Made by a program: the position numbers and the translations under genes
Part shown: positions 1 through 8,663 of the stretch, one piece after another
How positions within the stretch are numbered: position 1 is the stretch's first letter
Layout of the letters: each line of letters begins with the position of its first letter
Notes under the pieces: generated by a model
The model's database searches: none
What the model saw: only the letters and a program-made list of their open reading frames with translations
Told to the model about the DNA's origin: nothing
Assembly: GCA_030538235.1 (NCBI GenBank)
Contig: JAUNUJ010000002.1
Coordinates: 1-64,000, forward strand
Length of the DNA stretch: 64,000 bases
Direction of reading: 5' to 3'
Origin: Alcaligenaceae bacterium
GTDB taxonomy: Bacteria; Pseudomonadota; Gammaproteobacteria; Burkholderiales; Burkholderiaceae_B

Positions 1-387
1 GTGATCGTCGTGATCGTGAATGTCATCAAACTCAAGTGGCTTAATGCCTTCACTTACGACAATGGTCTTACCTTTAAATCCTGAAGACTCCTTGATTTGC
101 TCTACCCAAGGCTCAAGCTCAAGACCATTTATAAAGAGCAATTTAACGCCTTCGGCTTCAGTTAGCTTTTTAACATCACTGGGTTTAGGTTCGAAATGGT
201 GCAGATCCACGTTGTGACCGGCTAAGTTGCTGACTGTAACATGATCGCCGCCAACATTTTCCACCATATCGCCAATAATCGTGAAACTACTTACCACCTT
301 GAGTTGTTCTGCTTGGGCTACACTTAAATGAGTAAAACTAAAGACTGAACCTGCTGCCAATGCCGTTACTATGCGTGAGAATTTCAT
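1..387 (-). CDS. Zinc/manganese ABC transporter periplasmic binding protein, C-terminus outside window
   Basis: Only the first 129 residues lie in the window. A signal peptide (Lys near the start, hydrophobic stretch, VAQA cleavage region around residue 27) leads into the start of the cluster A-I metal-binding fold. The motif HHFEPKPSDV carries the family's first metal-ligand His. The visible end is rich in Asp and His (DDIHDHDDH), the beginning of the His-rich loop typical of zinc-type binding proteins. Codons run in frame to base 1. It would deliver Zn (or Mn) in the periplasm to the permease encoded 42 bases upstream in the same operon. Zinc is favoured by the His-rich loop and the divergent zur; ZnuA or AztC-like are both possible names. 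Confidence 0.85.
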   Translation of the reverse strand, partial: MKFSRIVTALAAGSVFSFTHLSVAQAEQLKVVSSFTIIGDMVENVGGDHVTVSNLAGHNVDLHHFEPKPSDVKKLTEAEGVKLLFINGLELEPWVEQIKESSGFKGKTIVVSEGIKPLEFDDIHDHDDH

Positions 388-429
388 ACTTACTCCATGT
401 TTTAAACCGCTGTCGGTTATTAAGATTCT

Positions 430-1278
430 TTAAGATTGATAACGCTTACGAGCACTCCCATAAGGGCCGAATAACATCGCGAAAACAGCAACAATGCCAT
501 TTAATAAAATAATGGTGGCCGAGGCCGGTAAATCATAGGCATATGAAGTCACCAAACCGATATACTGACAAAGCACACCAACAGTGGGCGCGACAATCAA
601 CTGCATACCCAAGGTTCTTCCAAAAAAACGAGCCGTAATCGCCGGCAAAATCACCACGCCCACCACCATCAAGGTGCCAAGTATTTGGAAACCGGCCACT
701 AAATTTACGACTAACAACACCATAAAGATATTGAAGACCCATGAACGTCTGCCTAGCTCAACCTGTAAAAACACCGGGTCAAAGCAATCAAGCACCAATG
801 GTCTATAGATCAAAGCCAACACCAAAATTGACACACTGCTAATCACCATCGTGGTTAATAATGATTCATCGCTAATGGAAAGTATCGATCCGAACAGCAC
901 GTGCATCAGGTCGACACTGGTGCCGCGCATTGAGATCAGCAAGACGCCCAATCCCAAAGAAATCAGGTAAAAGGCAGCAAAACTGGCATCTTCTTTGAGA
1001 CTGGTATGACGCGCAATAAAACCGGCCATTAAGGCCACAATTAAACCAGTTGCTAAGCCACCAAAAAGCATCGCTATGATGGAATTACCGGCCCAGAAAA
1101 AACCTATAGCAACACCAGGTAAGATAGCGTGTGTCATCGCATCGCCAACCAGACTCAATCGTCTTAAGATGAGAAAAATACCCAGTGGCGCGGCGATTAA
1201 AGACAAAAAGATCGCGCCAAATAAGGCACGTCGCATAAATGCATAATCAATAAACGGTTGTACTAAAAACTCAAACAC
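430..1278 (-). CDS. Metal ABC transporter permease (ABC-3 family, ZnuB-like)
   Basis: A 282-residue, highly hydrophobic protein with about eight membrane segments. It has the ABC-3 (ZnuB/MntB/AztB) signatures: LRRLSLVGDAMTHA near residue 40 and GTLMVVGVVILPA near residue 205. It forms the inner-membrane channel for the metal handed over by the periplasmic binding protein. The start is GTG, preceded by AGGGGA at a suitable distance; it begins 9 bases after the stop of the ATPase gene, so the two are probably translated together. Metal specificity cannot be read from the permease; zinc is inferred from zur and the CobW GTPase nearby. Confidence 0.88.
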   Translation of the reverse strand: MFEFLVQPFIDYAFMRRALFGAIFLSLIAAPLGIFLILRRLSLVGDAMTHAILPGVAIGFFWAGNSIIAMLFGGLATGLIVALMAGFIARHTSLKEDASFAAFYLISLGLGVLLISMRGTSVDLMHVLFGSILSISDESLLTTMVISSVSILVLALIYRPLVLDCFDPVFLQVELGRRSWVFNIFMVLLVVNLVAGFQILGTLMVVGVVILPAITARFFGRTLGMQLIVAPTVGVLCQYIGLVTSYAYDLPASATIILLNGIVAVFAMLFGPYGSARKRYQS

Positions 1279-1287
1279 AGCCGTCCC

Positions 1288-2001
1288 CTACAAAGTCACT
1301 CGACATAAACGCTGAGCCTGTTGCATATTGTCAGCGGTATAAACTTCAGCTGTCGGCCCCCATGCCACCACCCCGCGACCGAGAATTAGCGTCTCGGGCA
1401 CCAGTTTTTTGACTAATTGTTCGTCATGTAAGACTACCAGTATGGTGCGCCCTTCTGCATGCCACTGTTTGAGAATTGGCAATAGACCTTCTTGAGTCCC
1501 CTCATCGACCGCCGCAAAGGGCTCATCCAAAATAATGACTTGCGCATTGCGCACCAGTAAGCGAGCAAAAAATGCCCGTTGTAACTGCCCACCCGACAAA
1601 CTGCCAATCAAGTCTTGCGCTTGCTCTACCAACCCAACCTGCACTAAAGCCTGCATAATCTGATGACGTTGAGCTGAAGACAAGGATCGAAACGGACCTA
1701 AATCACACCACACCCCCATACTCACCAAATCAAACGTGGTCATGGGAAAATCTCGATCTAAATCGGTTTGTTGCGGCAATAAGGACAATTCACGCTTAAA
1801 CTCATCGGCCAAAACAATCTCACCGGACTTCAAAGGTAACTGTCCGGCAATAGCTTTAATTAAAGTCGATTTGCCCGCGCCATTTGGTCCCACAATAGCG
1901 GTAAATGAACCCTTTTTAAAACTGCCGTTAATATCCTTTAGGATGGTTTTATTACCCCATGCCAATGTCACATTATTTAGGCGCAAGACATCACTGCTCA
2001 T
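1288..2001 (-). CDS. Metal ABC transporter ATPase (ZnuC/AztA-like)
   Basis: A 237-residue ABC ATPase. Walker A is GPNGAGKST (about residues 38-46), the signature is LSGGQLQR, Walker B is VIILDEPF, and the switch His is in VVLHDE. Its length and the order ATPase-permease-binding protein match zinc and manganese uptake systems. It powers metal import at the inner membrane. AGGGA lies 5 bases before the ATG. A 58-residue membrane protein gene lies just upstream on the same strand, separated by a hairpin with a T-run that may lower transporter expression relative to the small protein. Confidence 0.9.
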   Translation of the reverse strand: MSSDVLRLNNVTLAWGNKTILKDINGSFKKGSFTAIVGPNGAGKSTLIKAIAGQLPLKSGEIVLADEFKRELSLLPQQTDLDRDFPMTTFDLVSMGVWCDLGPFRSLSSAQRHQIMQALVQVGLVEQAQDLIGSLSGGQLQRAFFARLLVRNAQVIILDEPFAAVDEGTQEGLLPILKQWHAEGRTILVVLHDEQLVKKLVPETLILGRGVVAWGPTAEVYTADNMQQAQRLCRVTL

Positions 2002-2035
2002 AAATCCCTATAAGCTTAAAATAAAAATTTGAATT

Positions 2036-2064
2036 TAAAAAAAGACACTTAGTAAATACTAAGG
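2036..2064 (-). terminator. Possible weak terminator or attenuator before the ATPase gene
   Basis: On the minus strand a hairpin CTTAGT-loop-ACTAAG is followed by TGTC and seven T residues. It sits between the small membrane protein gene and the transporter ATPase gene. The stem is only 6 bp and AT-rich, so partial termination is more plausible than a full stop. Confidence 0.35.
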
Positions 2065-2082
2065 GTATTATCTGAAAAAAGA

Positions 2083-2259
2083 TTAAAAGAAGCGGGTTAA
2101 ATCCCAACCCATGGCAACGAATACCGTCACCCAAAGAAAAACCAACAAGAGGAAAACCGCTGCGGTGCGCTTCAAAGCCGACATGGACAAGCACGAACGA
2201 CAACGACAACCGATATCATGGACTTGCTGGGCGGTAAAAACTCTTTCCGAAGGATTCAT
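2083..2259 (-). CDS. 58-residue Cys-rich single-pass membrane microprotein
   Basis: A short reading frame of 58 codons from ATG to TAA at the head of the metal transporter operon. The N-terminal half contains QQVHDIGCRCRSC (three cysteines, one histidine in about 12 residues), then SMSALKR and one strongly hydrophobic segment (AAVFLLLVFLWVTVF) ending in a short polar tail. This fits a small inner-membrane protein with a cytoplasmic metal- or redox-sensitive Cys cluster. It lies between Zur-like operator sequence and the transporter, so a role in zinc sensing, or as a small transporter subunit, is inferred. I do not recognise the family. The ribosome-binding site is weak (AAGAG). Confidence 0.55.
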   Translation of the reverse strand: MNPSERVFTAQQVHDIGCRCRSCLSMSALKRTAAVFLLLVFLWVTVFVAMGWDLTRFF

Positions 2260-2281
2260 ATCAACTCTTAAATAATTGCAA

Positions 2282-2337
2282 TAATATAATGTTATTATAC
2301 ATAGATTAAGCTCTATTTGTTATGTTATAACATTATT
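2282..2337. promoter_or_regulatory. Divergent zinc-operon/zur control region with Zur-type palindromes
   Basis: The AT-rich gap between the microprotein gene and zur contains the perfect palindrome ATGTTATAACAT (2322-2333), close to the core of proteobacterial Zur boxes (TGTTATAATATAACA). A looser copy, TAATGTTATTATA, lies at 2287-2299. Two sites between divergent genes would let Zur repress the importer and itself. The sequence match is direct; binding by the adjacent Zur is inferred. Confidence 0.6.
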
Positions 2338-2384
2338 TGGCTTTTATCAATTCCTAACTTACACATATTTCACTATACAAACCT

Positions 2385-2855
2385 ATGGTTCAGACTAAGC
2401 CTGTGCAATCTCTTGAAGATTTCCTCAAGCAAGCCGAGACAATTTGCCAATCACGAGCTAAGCGCATGACGCCGATTCGCAAGCAAGTTCTTGCCATCAT
2501 TGCTGCAGATGACCGCTGCATGAAGGCCTATGAAATCCTTGAACTGATGCAGCAAGATTTTCCTAACGCCAAGCCTGCTACTGTTTATCGTGCACTGGAA
2601 TTTCTCGAAACCGAAGGTTTTATTCACCGCTTGGACGCTTTAAACGGTTGGACTGCCTGCAATGACATTGACCTGCACGGCCACGATCACAACTTATTAA
2701 TTGTTTGCACTCAGTGCGGCTTAGTGTCGGAAGTGGACGCACCAGAGGTCAGTCATAAATTACAAGCCCTAATGATGCACACCGGTTTCGTACAAAAAAG
2801 TGCCCAAACCGAGATTCGTGCCACTTGCAAAAAGTGCGATCTCAGCAATGCTTAA
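2385..2855 (+). CDS. zur: Zinc uptake regulator of the Fur family
   Basis: A 156-residue Fur-family repressor. The N-terminal winged helix includes the recognition region PATVYRALEFLE (about residues 64-75). The dimerisation domain has the metal-site HGHDH (98-102) and two structural zinc pairs, C108-x2-C111 and C148-x2-C151. Zur rather than Fur is supported by divergence from a zinc-type ABC importer, by the palindromes in between and by the downstream CobW GTPase. It represses importer genes when cytoplasmic zinc is sufficient. The first ATG is used; no strong ribosome-binding site is visible. Confidence 0.85.
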   Translation: MVQTKPVQSLEDFLKQAETICQSRAKRMTPIRKQVLAIIAADDRCMKAYEILELMQQDFPNAKPATVYRALEFLETEGFIHRLDALNGWTACNDIDLHGHDHNLLIVCTQCGLVSEVDAPEVSHKLQALMMHTGFVQKSAQTEIRATCKKCDLSNA

Positions 2856-3041
2856 TAAGCAGCTAAACCTTATTCGTCCTCTTCGTTTTACAAGTATAAA
2901 CCCTTAATTTTAAGAATTTATTACGAAATTATTACTTTATCTCAAGTATTTTTATCTTTATTAGGGCTATTTTGTTTGCTATAAATGCAAAGCTGTGATG
3001 TAATCTTTTATTAATTTTTGACTCTCTGAAGAAGATTTTCT

Positions 3042-4130
3042 ATGGCTGTTACTGCAAAGCAAGCAGATCGTATGGTACCCGTAACCATTCTTACCGGCTT
3101 TTTAGGCGCCGGCAAGACCACATTGCTTAAACGCATTTTGACCGAATTTCACGGTCAGCGTATTGCCGTGATTGAAAATGAATTCGGACCTGAAAGCATT
3201 GACAATGAGCTATTAGTCCAAGAGAGTGATGAGCAAATCATCGAACTCAATAATGGTTGTATTTGCTGCACAGTGCGCGGTGATTTGATGCGCACCTTAA
3301 GTGATTTACGAAGCAAGCGCGAAAGCGGTGAGATTCATTTTGACCGCGTTGTTATTGAAACCACCGGTATGGCCAATCCCGGTCCGGTGTGTCAGACCTT
3401 CTTCATGGACGACTATGTAGCAGAGTACTACCGCTTAGACGGCGTGATTACGATAGTCGACGCTAAGCACGGTATGGAAATCCTCGACCGCCAAACAGAG
3501 GCACAAGCTCAAGTCGGTTTTGCTGACCGTATTTTGATTTCTAAAAAAGACCTCGTTAGTGAGGCCGAATACGAATCTTTACGTCATCGCCTAATCAAAA
3601 TGAACCCTCGCGTCAGCATCAGTGCAGTTCATTTTGGCGATGCCGATTTAAACGAACTCTTAGACATGAAGGGCTTTAATCTAAACTCCGCGTTAGAAAT
3701 TGACCCCGACTTCCTAAAGATAGAGGAAGATGCTCACGCTCACCACGATCACCACCATCATCACGAACACGACCATGATCATGAATGTGATGAGCACTGT
3801 GGCCATGAGCATCACCATCACCATCATCACGATGATGAAATTGGCGCCTTTGTATTTAATTCTGACCAGCCCTTTGATCCATATAAATTGGATGATTTCT
3901 TAGCCGGTCTGGTGCAGTTTTACGGTCCGGATATGTACCGTTACAAAGGCATTTTATATATAAAAGGTATCCGTCAACGTATGTTACTCCAAGGCGTTCA
4001 TATGTTATTAGGGACCGAACCGGGCAAAGCTTGGGGTTCAGAAAAACCGTATAATAAACTAGTTTTTATCGGTAAAAAGCTACCAAAAGATATTTTTCTT
4101 GCGGGCCTCAAGAATTGTTTGACGAAATAA
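3042..4130 (+). CDS. CobW/G3E-family GTPase, probable zinc metallochaperone (ZigA-like)
   Basis: A 362-residue G3E GTPase. Walker A is GFLGAGKTT (19-27), the metal-binding motif of the COG0523 group is GCICC (72-76), and a guanine-specificity SKKD follows. A very His-rich insert at about residues 230-268 alternates His and Asp and includes two cysteines. The CobW C-terminal domain follows. COG0523 proteins with GCICC and His-rich loops transfer zinc to client enzymes under scarcity. The position between zur and a zinc-independent DksA supports that role. No clear Zur box is visible directly upstream. Confidence 0.85.
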   Translation: MAVTAKQADRMVPVTILTGFLGAGKTTLLKRILTEFHGQRIAVIENEFGPESIDNELLVQESDEQIIELNNGCICCTVRGDLMRTLSDLRSKRESGEIHFDRVVIETTGMANPGPVCQTFFMDDYVAEYYRLDGVITIVDAKHGMEILDRQTEAQAQVGFADRILISKKDLVSEAEYESLRHRLIKMNPRVSISAVHFGDADLNELLDMKGFNLNSALEIDPDFLKIEEDAHAHHDHHHHHEHDHDHECDEHCGHEHHHHHHHDDEIGAFVFNSDQPFDPYKLDDFLAGLVQFYGPDMYRYKGILYIKGIRQRMLLQGVHMLLGTEPGKAWGSEKPYNKLVFIGKKLPKDIFLAGLKNCLTK

Positions 4131-4164
4131 ACTAAGATTGACTATTAGCTGGGAGATTAGCGTA

Positions 4165-4620
4165 ATGGCCAAAGCAAATAAAACAACACCTGACACCTTA
4201 GAAGAGCAAGCAGCTGCATTAACTGAAGAGCAGTTATTAGCGATGTCTGAAGATGATTATATGAATGATCTTCAATTGGCTTTTTTCAAGAATCGCCTAA
4301 GAACCTTAGAAAACGAAATCCTTGACAATGCCAACGCGACCACTGATAATCTACGCGAAACTCAGTTTGTGCCGGATCCTGCTGACCGCGCAACCATCGA
4401 GGAGGAGCACGCATTAGAACTCCGTACTCGTGACCGTGAGCGCAAACTCCTCAAAAAGGTACAGCAATCCCTAGCCTCCATTGATGAAGGCGATTACGGC
4501 TGGTGCGAAGAAACCGGTGAAGCTATCGGCATACCGCGTTTATTAGCCCGCCCTACGGCGAATTTATCGCTAGAAGCACAAGAGCGTCGCGAAAAGCGTC
4601 AAAAGCAATTCGGCGATTAA
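4165..4620 (+). CDS. dksA: RNA polymerase-binding factor DksA, cysteine-poor zinc-finger type
   Basis: A 151-residue DksA. The acidic coiled-coil tip D71-P-A-D74 that reaches into the RNA polymerase secondary channel is intact, and so is the C-terminal fold. Of the four zinc-ligand positions only C114 is cysteine; the other three are T117, S135 and A138, so a bound structural zinc is unlikely. Related single-Cys forms are known in alpha- and betaproteobacteria. The start at 4165 is preferred over an upstream in-frame codon because GGGAG precedes it at about 9 bases. It sits 34 bases after the CobW GTPase and ahead of hslVU, an order seen in Burkholderiales. Confidence 0.88.
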   Translation: MAKANKTTPDTLEEQAAALTEEQLLAMSEDDYMNDLQLAFFKNRLRTLENEILDNANATTDNLRETQFVPDPADRATIEEEHALELRTRDRERKLLKKVQQSLASIDEGDYGWCEETGEAIGIPRLLARPTANLSLEAQERREKRQKQFGD

Positions 4621-4737
4621 TTCACTCGACCGTAGTTTGAACGACTGTTGTTTTCTTTAAGACGACAGGCGCATAGGTGTCCGCATCATTTAATTGAAGC
4701 GGGCATTTATTTTTTTAAGAACAGATAAATTTTCGCT

Positions 4738-4765
4738 CTTGAAAAAAATCTTAACAACACCATAT
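4738..4765 (+). promoter_or_regulatory. Sigma-32 (heat-shock) type promoter of hslVU
   Basis: CTTGAA (4738-4743) is followed after 14 bases by CACCATAT (4758-4765). The sigma-32 consensus is CTTGAA, 13-15 bases, CCCCATnT; the downstream element has one mismatch. It lies about 39 bases before the hslV start, as expected for the heat-shock protease operon. Confidence 0.7.
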
Positions 4766-4803
4766 ATCACTGAATCCTTTTTTATAAAAAGCAGAAAGAT
4801 ATT

Positions 4804-5337
4804 ATGGAACAATTTCACGCTACAACAATCATCTGTGTTCGCCGCGGCAATGACGTTGCTATTGGCGGCGACGGTCAAGTCACCCTTGGCAATATCGTCA
4901 TGAAGGGTTCTGCCCGTAAAATCCGCAAATTACATAATGACACCGTACTGGCAGGCTTTGCCGGTGCGACAGCTGATGCCTTTACGCTGATTGAGCGCTT
5001 TGAAGCCAAATTAGTTAAACACTCCGGTCACTTAATGCGTGCTGCCGTTGAGCTAACCCGTGACTGGCGAACTGACCGCATGCTACGTCGTTTGGAAGCG
5101 ATGCTGATCGTCGCCGATAAAGACCACACCCTAGTTTTAACGGGCAATGGCGATGTACTGGAACCTGAACACAGCCTAGCTGCTATCGGTTCAGGTGGTG
5201 CCTATGCACAATCCGCCGGTCTAGCCTTACTACACAACACTGATTTATCCCCTGCCGAGATCGTGAAAAAATCACTGGAAATCGCAGGTGACTTATGTAT
5301 TTACACCAACCAGAATCACGTGGTTGAAACTCTTTAA
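4804..5337 (+). CDS. hslV: ATP-dependent protease peptidase subunit HslV
   Basis: A 177-residue proteasome-like threonine peptidase. The mature N-terminus TTIICVRR is preceded by a six-residue propeptide, MEQFHA, so Thr7 of the precursor should be the nucleophile; in E. coli only Met is removed. GDGQVTLG and the lysine in MKGSARKIR match the active site. It forms two hexameric rings capped by HslU and degrades unfolded and regulatory proteins in the cytoplasm. hslU follows 21 bases downstream and a heat-shock type promoter precedes it. Confidence 0.95.
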   Translation: MEQFHATTIICVRRGNDVAIGGDGQVTLGNIVMKGSARKIRKLHNDTVLAGFAGATADAFTLIERFEAKLVKHSGHLMRAAVELTRDWRTDRMLRRLEAMLIVADKDHTLVLTGNGDVLEPEHSLAAIGSGGAYAQSAGLALLHNTDLSPAEIVKKSLEIAGDLCIYTNQNHVVETL

Positions 5338-5358
5338 ATCCAAATCGAATTTCCTACA

Positions 5359-6705
5359 ATGACTACAAACATGAACGAAAGCGTAATGACTCCCCAGGAG
5401 ATTGTCTCTGAGTTAGACAAAAACATTGTCGGCCAAAACAAAGCCAAACGCTCGGTGGCTGTGGCACTAAGAAACCGCTGGCGTCGCCAACAAGTACCTG
5501 AGCCTTTACGCCATGAAATTGCCCCGAAAAACATCCTAATGATCGGCCCTACCGGCGTCGGTAAAACTGAGATTGCCCGTCGTCTGGCCAAGCTCGCTAA
5601 TGCACCATTCATTAAAGTTGAGGCCACTAAATTCACCGAAGTCGGTTATGTCGGACGTGACGTCGAAACCATCATTCGCGATCTCGTTGATATGTCGGTA
5701 AAACAAACTCGTGAGCAAGAAATGCAGCGCGTACGTACACAAGCAGAAGAAGCGGCTGAAGAGCGCATTTTAGATGCGATTATCCCGCCGGCTCGTGACG
5801 CTCAAAGTCAGCCTATCCGTGAAGAAGGCGTGGCCCGTCAAAACTTCCGTAAGCGTTTACGCGAAGGACAGATTGACGACATGGAAATCGACATTGCTGT
5901 TGCCAATACAGCTCAATCACTGGATATCATGGGCCCTCCGGGCATGGAAGAAATGACCGAGCAACTACGTACGATGTTCGCCGGTTTGCAACGTGACAAC
6001 ACCAAGCCCAAGAAAATGACGGTTCGCAATGCCTTTAAACTCTTAGTCGAAGAGGAAGCCGCTAAGCGCGTTAACGAAGAAGAGATTCGTAATGTCGCAA
6101 TTCAAAACGCCGAGCAAAATGGGATCGTTTTCCTCGATGAGATTGACAAAATCGCCGCTCGCCAAGAAAGCCAAGGGGCTGATGTATCACGTCAGGGTGT
6201 ACAGCGTGACCTACTGCCTCTAGTTGAGGGCACCACGGTGAACACCAAGTACGGCATCATCAAAACAGACCATATCCTCTTTGTGGCTTCCGGTGCATTC
6301 CACCTATCACGACCTTCGGACTTAATTCCTGAGTTACAGGGTCGTTTCCCGATTCGTGTGGAACTGGACTCCCTAAGCACCGAAGATTTTGTACAAATTC
6401 TGTCGGCAACCGATGCCTCGCTAACTAAGCAGTACAAAGCCCTAATGATTACCGAGGGCGTGGAGTTAGACTTCACTGAGAACGGCATCAGACGCTTGGC
6501 TGAAATTGCCTTTGATGTAAATGAGACCACTGAAAACATCGGTGCCCGTCGTCTGTACACGGTGATGGAAAAACTCCTTGAGGACTTATCCTTTAGTGCG
6601 ACAGCCGCTCAATCCGGTACAGTAGTCAAAATCGACACCGACTATGTTAATGACAAGTTAGATCAAACAGCAGCCGATCAGGACTTGGCTCGCTACGTAC
6701 TATAA
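5359..6705 (+). CDS. hslU: ATP-dependent protease ATPase subunit HslU
   Basis: A 448-residue AAA+ unfoldase. Walker A is GPTGVGKTE (about residues 60-68), the pore loop is GYVG, Walker B is FLDEIDKI. The central helical I-domain (about 110-240) is present and the C-terminus LARYVL is the tail that inserts into HslV. It unfolds substrates and feeds them to HslV. Start codons at 5359, 5371 and 5386 are all in frame and none has a strong ribosome-binding site; the first is kept. A rho-independent terminator follows. Confidence 0.95.
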   Translation: MTTNMNESVMTPQEIVSELDKNIVGQNKAKRSVAVALRNRWRRQQVPEPLRHEIAPKNILMIGPTGVGKTEIARRLAKLANAPFIKVEATKFTEVGYVGRDVETIIRDLVDMSVKQTREQEMQRVRTQAEEAAEERILDAIIPPARDAQSQPIREEGVARQNFRKRLREGQIDDMEIDIAVANTAQSLDIMGPPGMEEMTEQLRTMFAGLQRDNTKPKKMTVRNAFKLLVEEEAAKRVNEEEIRNVAIQNAEQNGIVFLDEIDKIAARQESQGADVSRQGVQRDLLPLVEGTTVNTKYGIIKTDHILFVASGAFHLSRPSDLIPELQGRFPIRVELDSLSTEDFVQILSATDASLTKQYKALMITEGVELDFTENGIRRLAEIAFDVNETTENIGARRLYTVMEKLLEDLSFSATAAQSGTVVKIDTDYVNDKLDQTAADQDLARYVL

Positions 6706-6744
6706 TTAACGATTGGTGCTAAGTGATTAGTGCCATTAAGTACA

Positions 6745-6786
6745 AAATCCGCCATCGCTATTTAAGCAATATGGCGGATTTTTTTG
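6745..6786 (+). terminator. Rho-independent terminator of hslVU
   Basis: AATCCGCCAT pairs with ATGGCGGATT, followed by a run of T residues, 40 bases after the hslU stop. Confidence 0.85.
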
Positions 6787-6836
6787 TCTCTATTTTGTCT
6801 CTACTAAATGACTGTTAAAGTGCTTAGGCGCCGGTC

Positions 6837-7127
6837 CTATTTTTTAAGCTCAATCACTTCATAGGTGTTGTTTTCGTGACGCACCTTGAAGCGCACCTGG
6901 TCACCCGGTTCAATGCCTTGTAAAAGCGCAGCATCTGCCTCATAGACCAAGGTCATCGCCGGTAAGTTCAAGTCCGTAATGGCGCCATGCTTAATAGTTA
7001 TCGTCCCCTTAGTCAGATCAAGACGACGCACCTCACCCTTGGCAGAGGCTTCATCCTGAGCAGTACTGACTGAAGCGATTCCAAAAACACTTAGGCCTAG
7101 CAAAAGACCCGTTAAAAACTTTCTCAT
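6837..7127 (-). CDS. Periplasmic copper-binding protein of the CusF type, ligand set incomplete
   Basis: A 96-residue protein with a signal peptide (cleavage near VSTAQ, residue 24) and one CusF-like OB-fold. The core motif is HGAITDLNLPAMTL. In CusF the Cu(I)/Ag(I) site uses His36, Trp44, Met47 and Met49. Here H47 and M58 remain, but the Trp position is L55 and the second Met is L60. Metal affinity may be weaker or the role changed. No copper exporter gene lies beside it; it is divergent from the cobalamin adenosyltransferase gene. Confidence 0.75.
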   Translation of the reverse strand: MRKFLTGLLLGLSVFGIASVSTAQDEASAKGEVRRLDLTKGTITIKHGAITDLNLPAMTLVYEADAALLQGIEPGDQVRFKVRHENNTYEVIELKK

Positions 7128-7230
7128 TACAATTACTCCTTTTAGTCTTGCACGTATTTTAACTCTTCAAACGCTTAGCTATAATGGATTAGTTTTAAAA
7201 TTACACCCTTTAACAAATTGATTAATAAAT

Positions 7231-7797
7231 ATGACTGATCGCCTGAGCACCATTGTGACCAAAACCGGGGATGCCGGAACCACCGGATTGGCTGATGGCC
7301 AACGCTTAATTAAAAGCCATCCTCGTATCTGCGCCATTGGTGAGATTGATGAGTTAAATAGTCACATCGGCCTGCTAATCAGCAAAATCCAACTCATGAA
7401 CACTCTTGAGGCGAAGAATCATCTAAACTTACTCTCAACAATTCAACACTCCTTATTTGACCTGGGAAGTGAGCTCGCAGTTCCAGGATACAACGCCTTA
7501 AATCCTCAACTCCTTAGTACATTAGAGCAAAGCATTGAAAATATGCTTGAACAACTACCGCCACTTAGAGAGTTTATTCTGCCGGGGGGTTGCCCACAGG
7601 CAGCTCAGGCACATATTTGTCGGAGCGTCAGTCGTCGGAGCGAACGCGCTTTAGTTTCACTTAATAGCCAAGAACCGATCAGCGATTTGTCGATGCAGCT
7701 GATTAATCGTCTGTCGGATTATTTCTTTGTCTTAGCACGTGATTTAAACCGCCTCGAACAACAGTCAGATATTTTCTGGCAAAAAAGTGACGATTAG
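7231..7797 (+). CDS. Cob(I)alamin adenosyltransferase, PduO/MMAB type
   Basis: A 188-residue protein with TKTGDAGTTGLADG (residues 10-23), the ATP-binding motif of PduO-type corrinoid adenosyltransferases, then GEIDELNSHIG, and VSRRSERALV near the C-terminus where the conserved Arg and Glu bind ATP. It converts cob(I)alamin and ATP to adenosylcobalamin in the cytoplasm. No other cobalamin genes or cobalamin riboswitch are visible, so it probably serves salvaged B12. TATAAT at 7180-7185 may be its -10 element; no convincing -35 is seen. Confidence 0.92.
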   Translation: MTDRLSTIVTKTGDAGTTGLADGQRLIKSHPRICAIGEIDELNSHIGLLISKIQLMNTLEAKNHLNLLSTIQHSLFDLGSELAVPGYNALNPQLLSTLEQSIENMLEQLPPLREFILPGGCPQAAQAHICRSVSRRSERALVSLNSQEPISDLSMQLINRLSDYFFVLARDLNRLEQQSDIFWQKSDD

Positions 7798-7871
7798 ATT
7801 GATTTTGAACTAATAACCCGCAAGTAACTCTTAAAGCATTAGCTTATTTTTAACGCCCAATAAATGACCAC

Positions 7872-8663
7872 ATGATTATTCAACACCCACAATTTGACCC
7901 CGTCGCCATTTCTCTAGGCCCTCTGCAAGTGCATTGGTATGGACTCATGTACCTACTGGCTTTTGGCATTGCTTGGTTCTTAGGTCGGCATCGCATTAAA
8001 CAGGGCTATTTGGATATTAGCCAGAAACGCTTTGAAGACTTGCTGTTCTACGGCATTGTCGGGGTCGTGGTCGGCGGTCGTCTGGGCTATGTGCTGTTTT
8101 ATCAGTTAGGCTACTATCTACATCACCCCTTGGAGATATTCGCAGTCTGGGACGGCGGCATGGCCTTTCATGGCGGTTTAATCGGTGTGTTGGTGGCAAT
8201 GCTCTACTTCGCTCACAAAGAGGGTAAGACCTTTTTCCAACTCGGTGATTTTGTCGCACCACTAATTCCACTCGGTCTCGCTGTGGGTCGTTGGGGCAAT
8301 TTCATGAATGGTGAGCTTTGGGGGCGTCCCACCAATGGCAACTGGGGCATGATTTTCCCCATGGCCGACCATCTGCCGCGCCACCCTTCACAACTCTATC
8401 AAATGGCCCTAGAGGGTATCTTATTGTTTGTGGTACTGTGGTTTTACTCAAAAAAACCACGCCCCACCGGCTATGTGAGCGCGGTTTTCTTGATCGGTTA
8501 TGGCTTGTTTCGCTTTATTGCCGAATTTGGGCGCGAGCCGGATAGTCATTTAGGCTTATTGACCATGAATCTCAGTATGGGTCAATGGCTCTCTTTACCA
8601 ATGATTATTGCCGGCATCATCCTCTTTATTGTTAGTACAAAGCAATCTGGCCAGTCACAGTAA
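7872..8663 (+). CDS. lgt: Prolipoprotein diacylglyceryl transferase
   Basis: A 263-residue integral membrane protein with about seven membrane segments. [10 protein letters not shown], the HGG motif in [10 protein letters not shown] and the Lgt signature [14 protein letters not shown] are all present. It transfers diacylglycerol from phosphatidylglycerol to the lipobox cysteine of prolipoproteins at the inner membrane. Its last 32 bases overlap the 3' end of the convergent SIMPL gene, so the two transcripts are complementary at their ends. Confidence 0.96.
   Translation: MIIQHPQFDPVAISLGPLQVHWYGLMYLLAFGIAWFLGRHRIKQGYLDISQKRFEDLLFYGIVGVVVGGRLGYVLFYQLGYYLHHPLEIFAVWDGGMAFHGGLIGVLVAMLYFAHKEGKTFFQLGDFVAPLIPLGLAVGRWGNFMNGELWGRPTNGNWGMIFPMADHLPRHPSQLYQMALEGILLFVVLWFYSKKPRPTGYVSAVFLIGYGLFRFIAEFGREPDSHLGLLTMNLSMGQWLSLPMIIAGIILFIVSTKQSGQSQ

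Noticed and set aside
1991-2209. 72-residue minus-strand frame before the ATPase
   Set aside because: It is out of frame with the 58-residue Cys-rich frame, which has a better start and a membrane-protein layout, and it runs over the hairpin into the ATPase start.
3721-3842. His-rich repeat as a possible sequencing or expression-tag artefact
   Set aside because: His/Asp-rich loops are normal in COG0523 GTPases, and the frame continues into the CobW C-terminal domain.
4690-4903. Two short frames around the hslV start
   Set aside because: They overlap the hslV promoter and start on both strands with no coding character.
7128-7230. Cobalamin riboswitch before the adenosyltransferase
   Set aside because: The gap is only about 100 bases and lacks the B12-box pattern.
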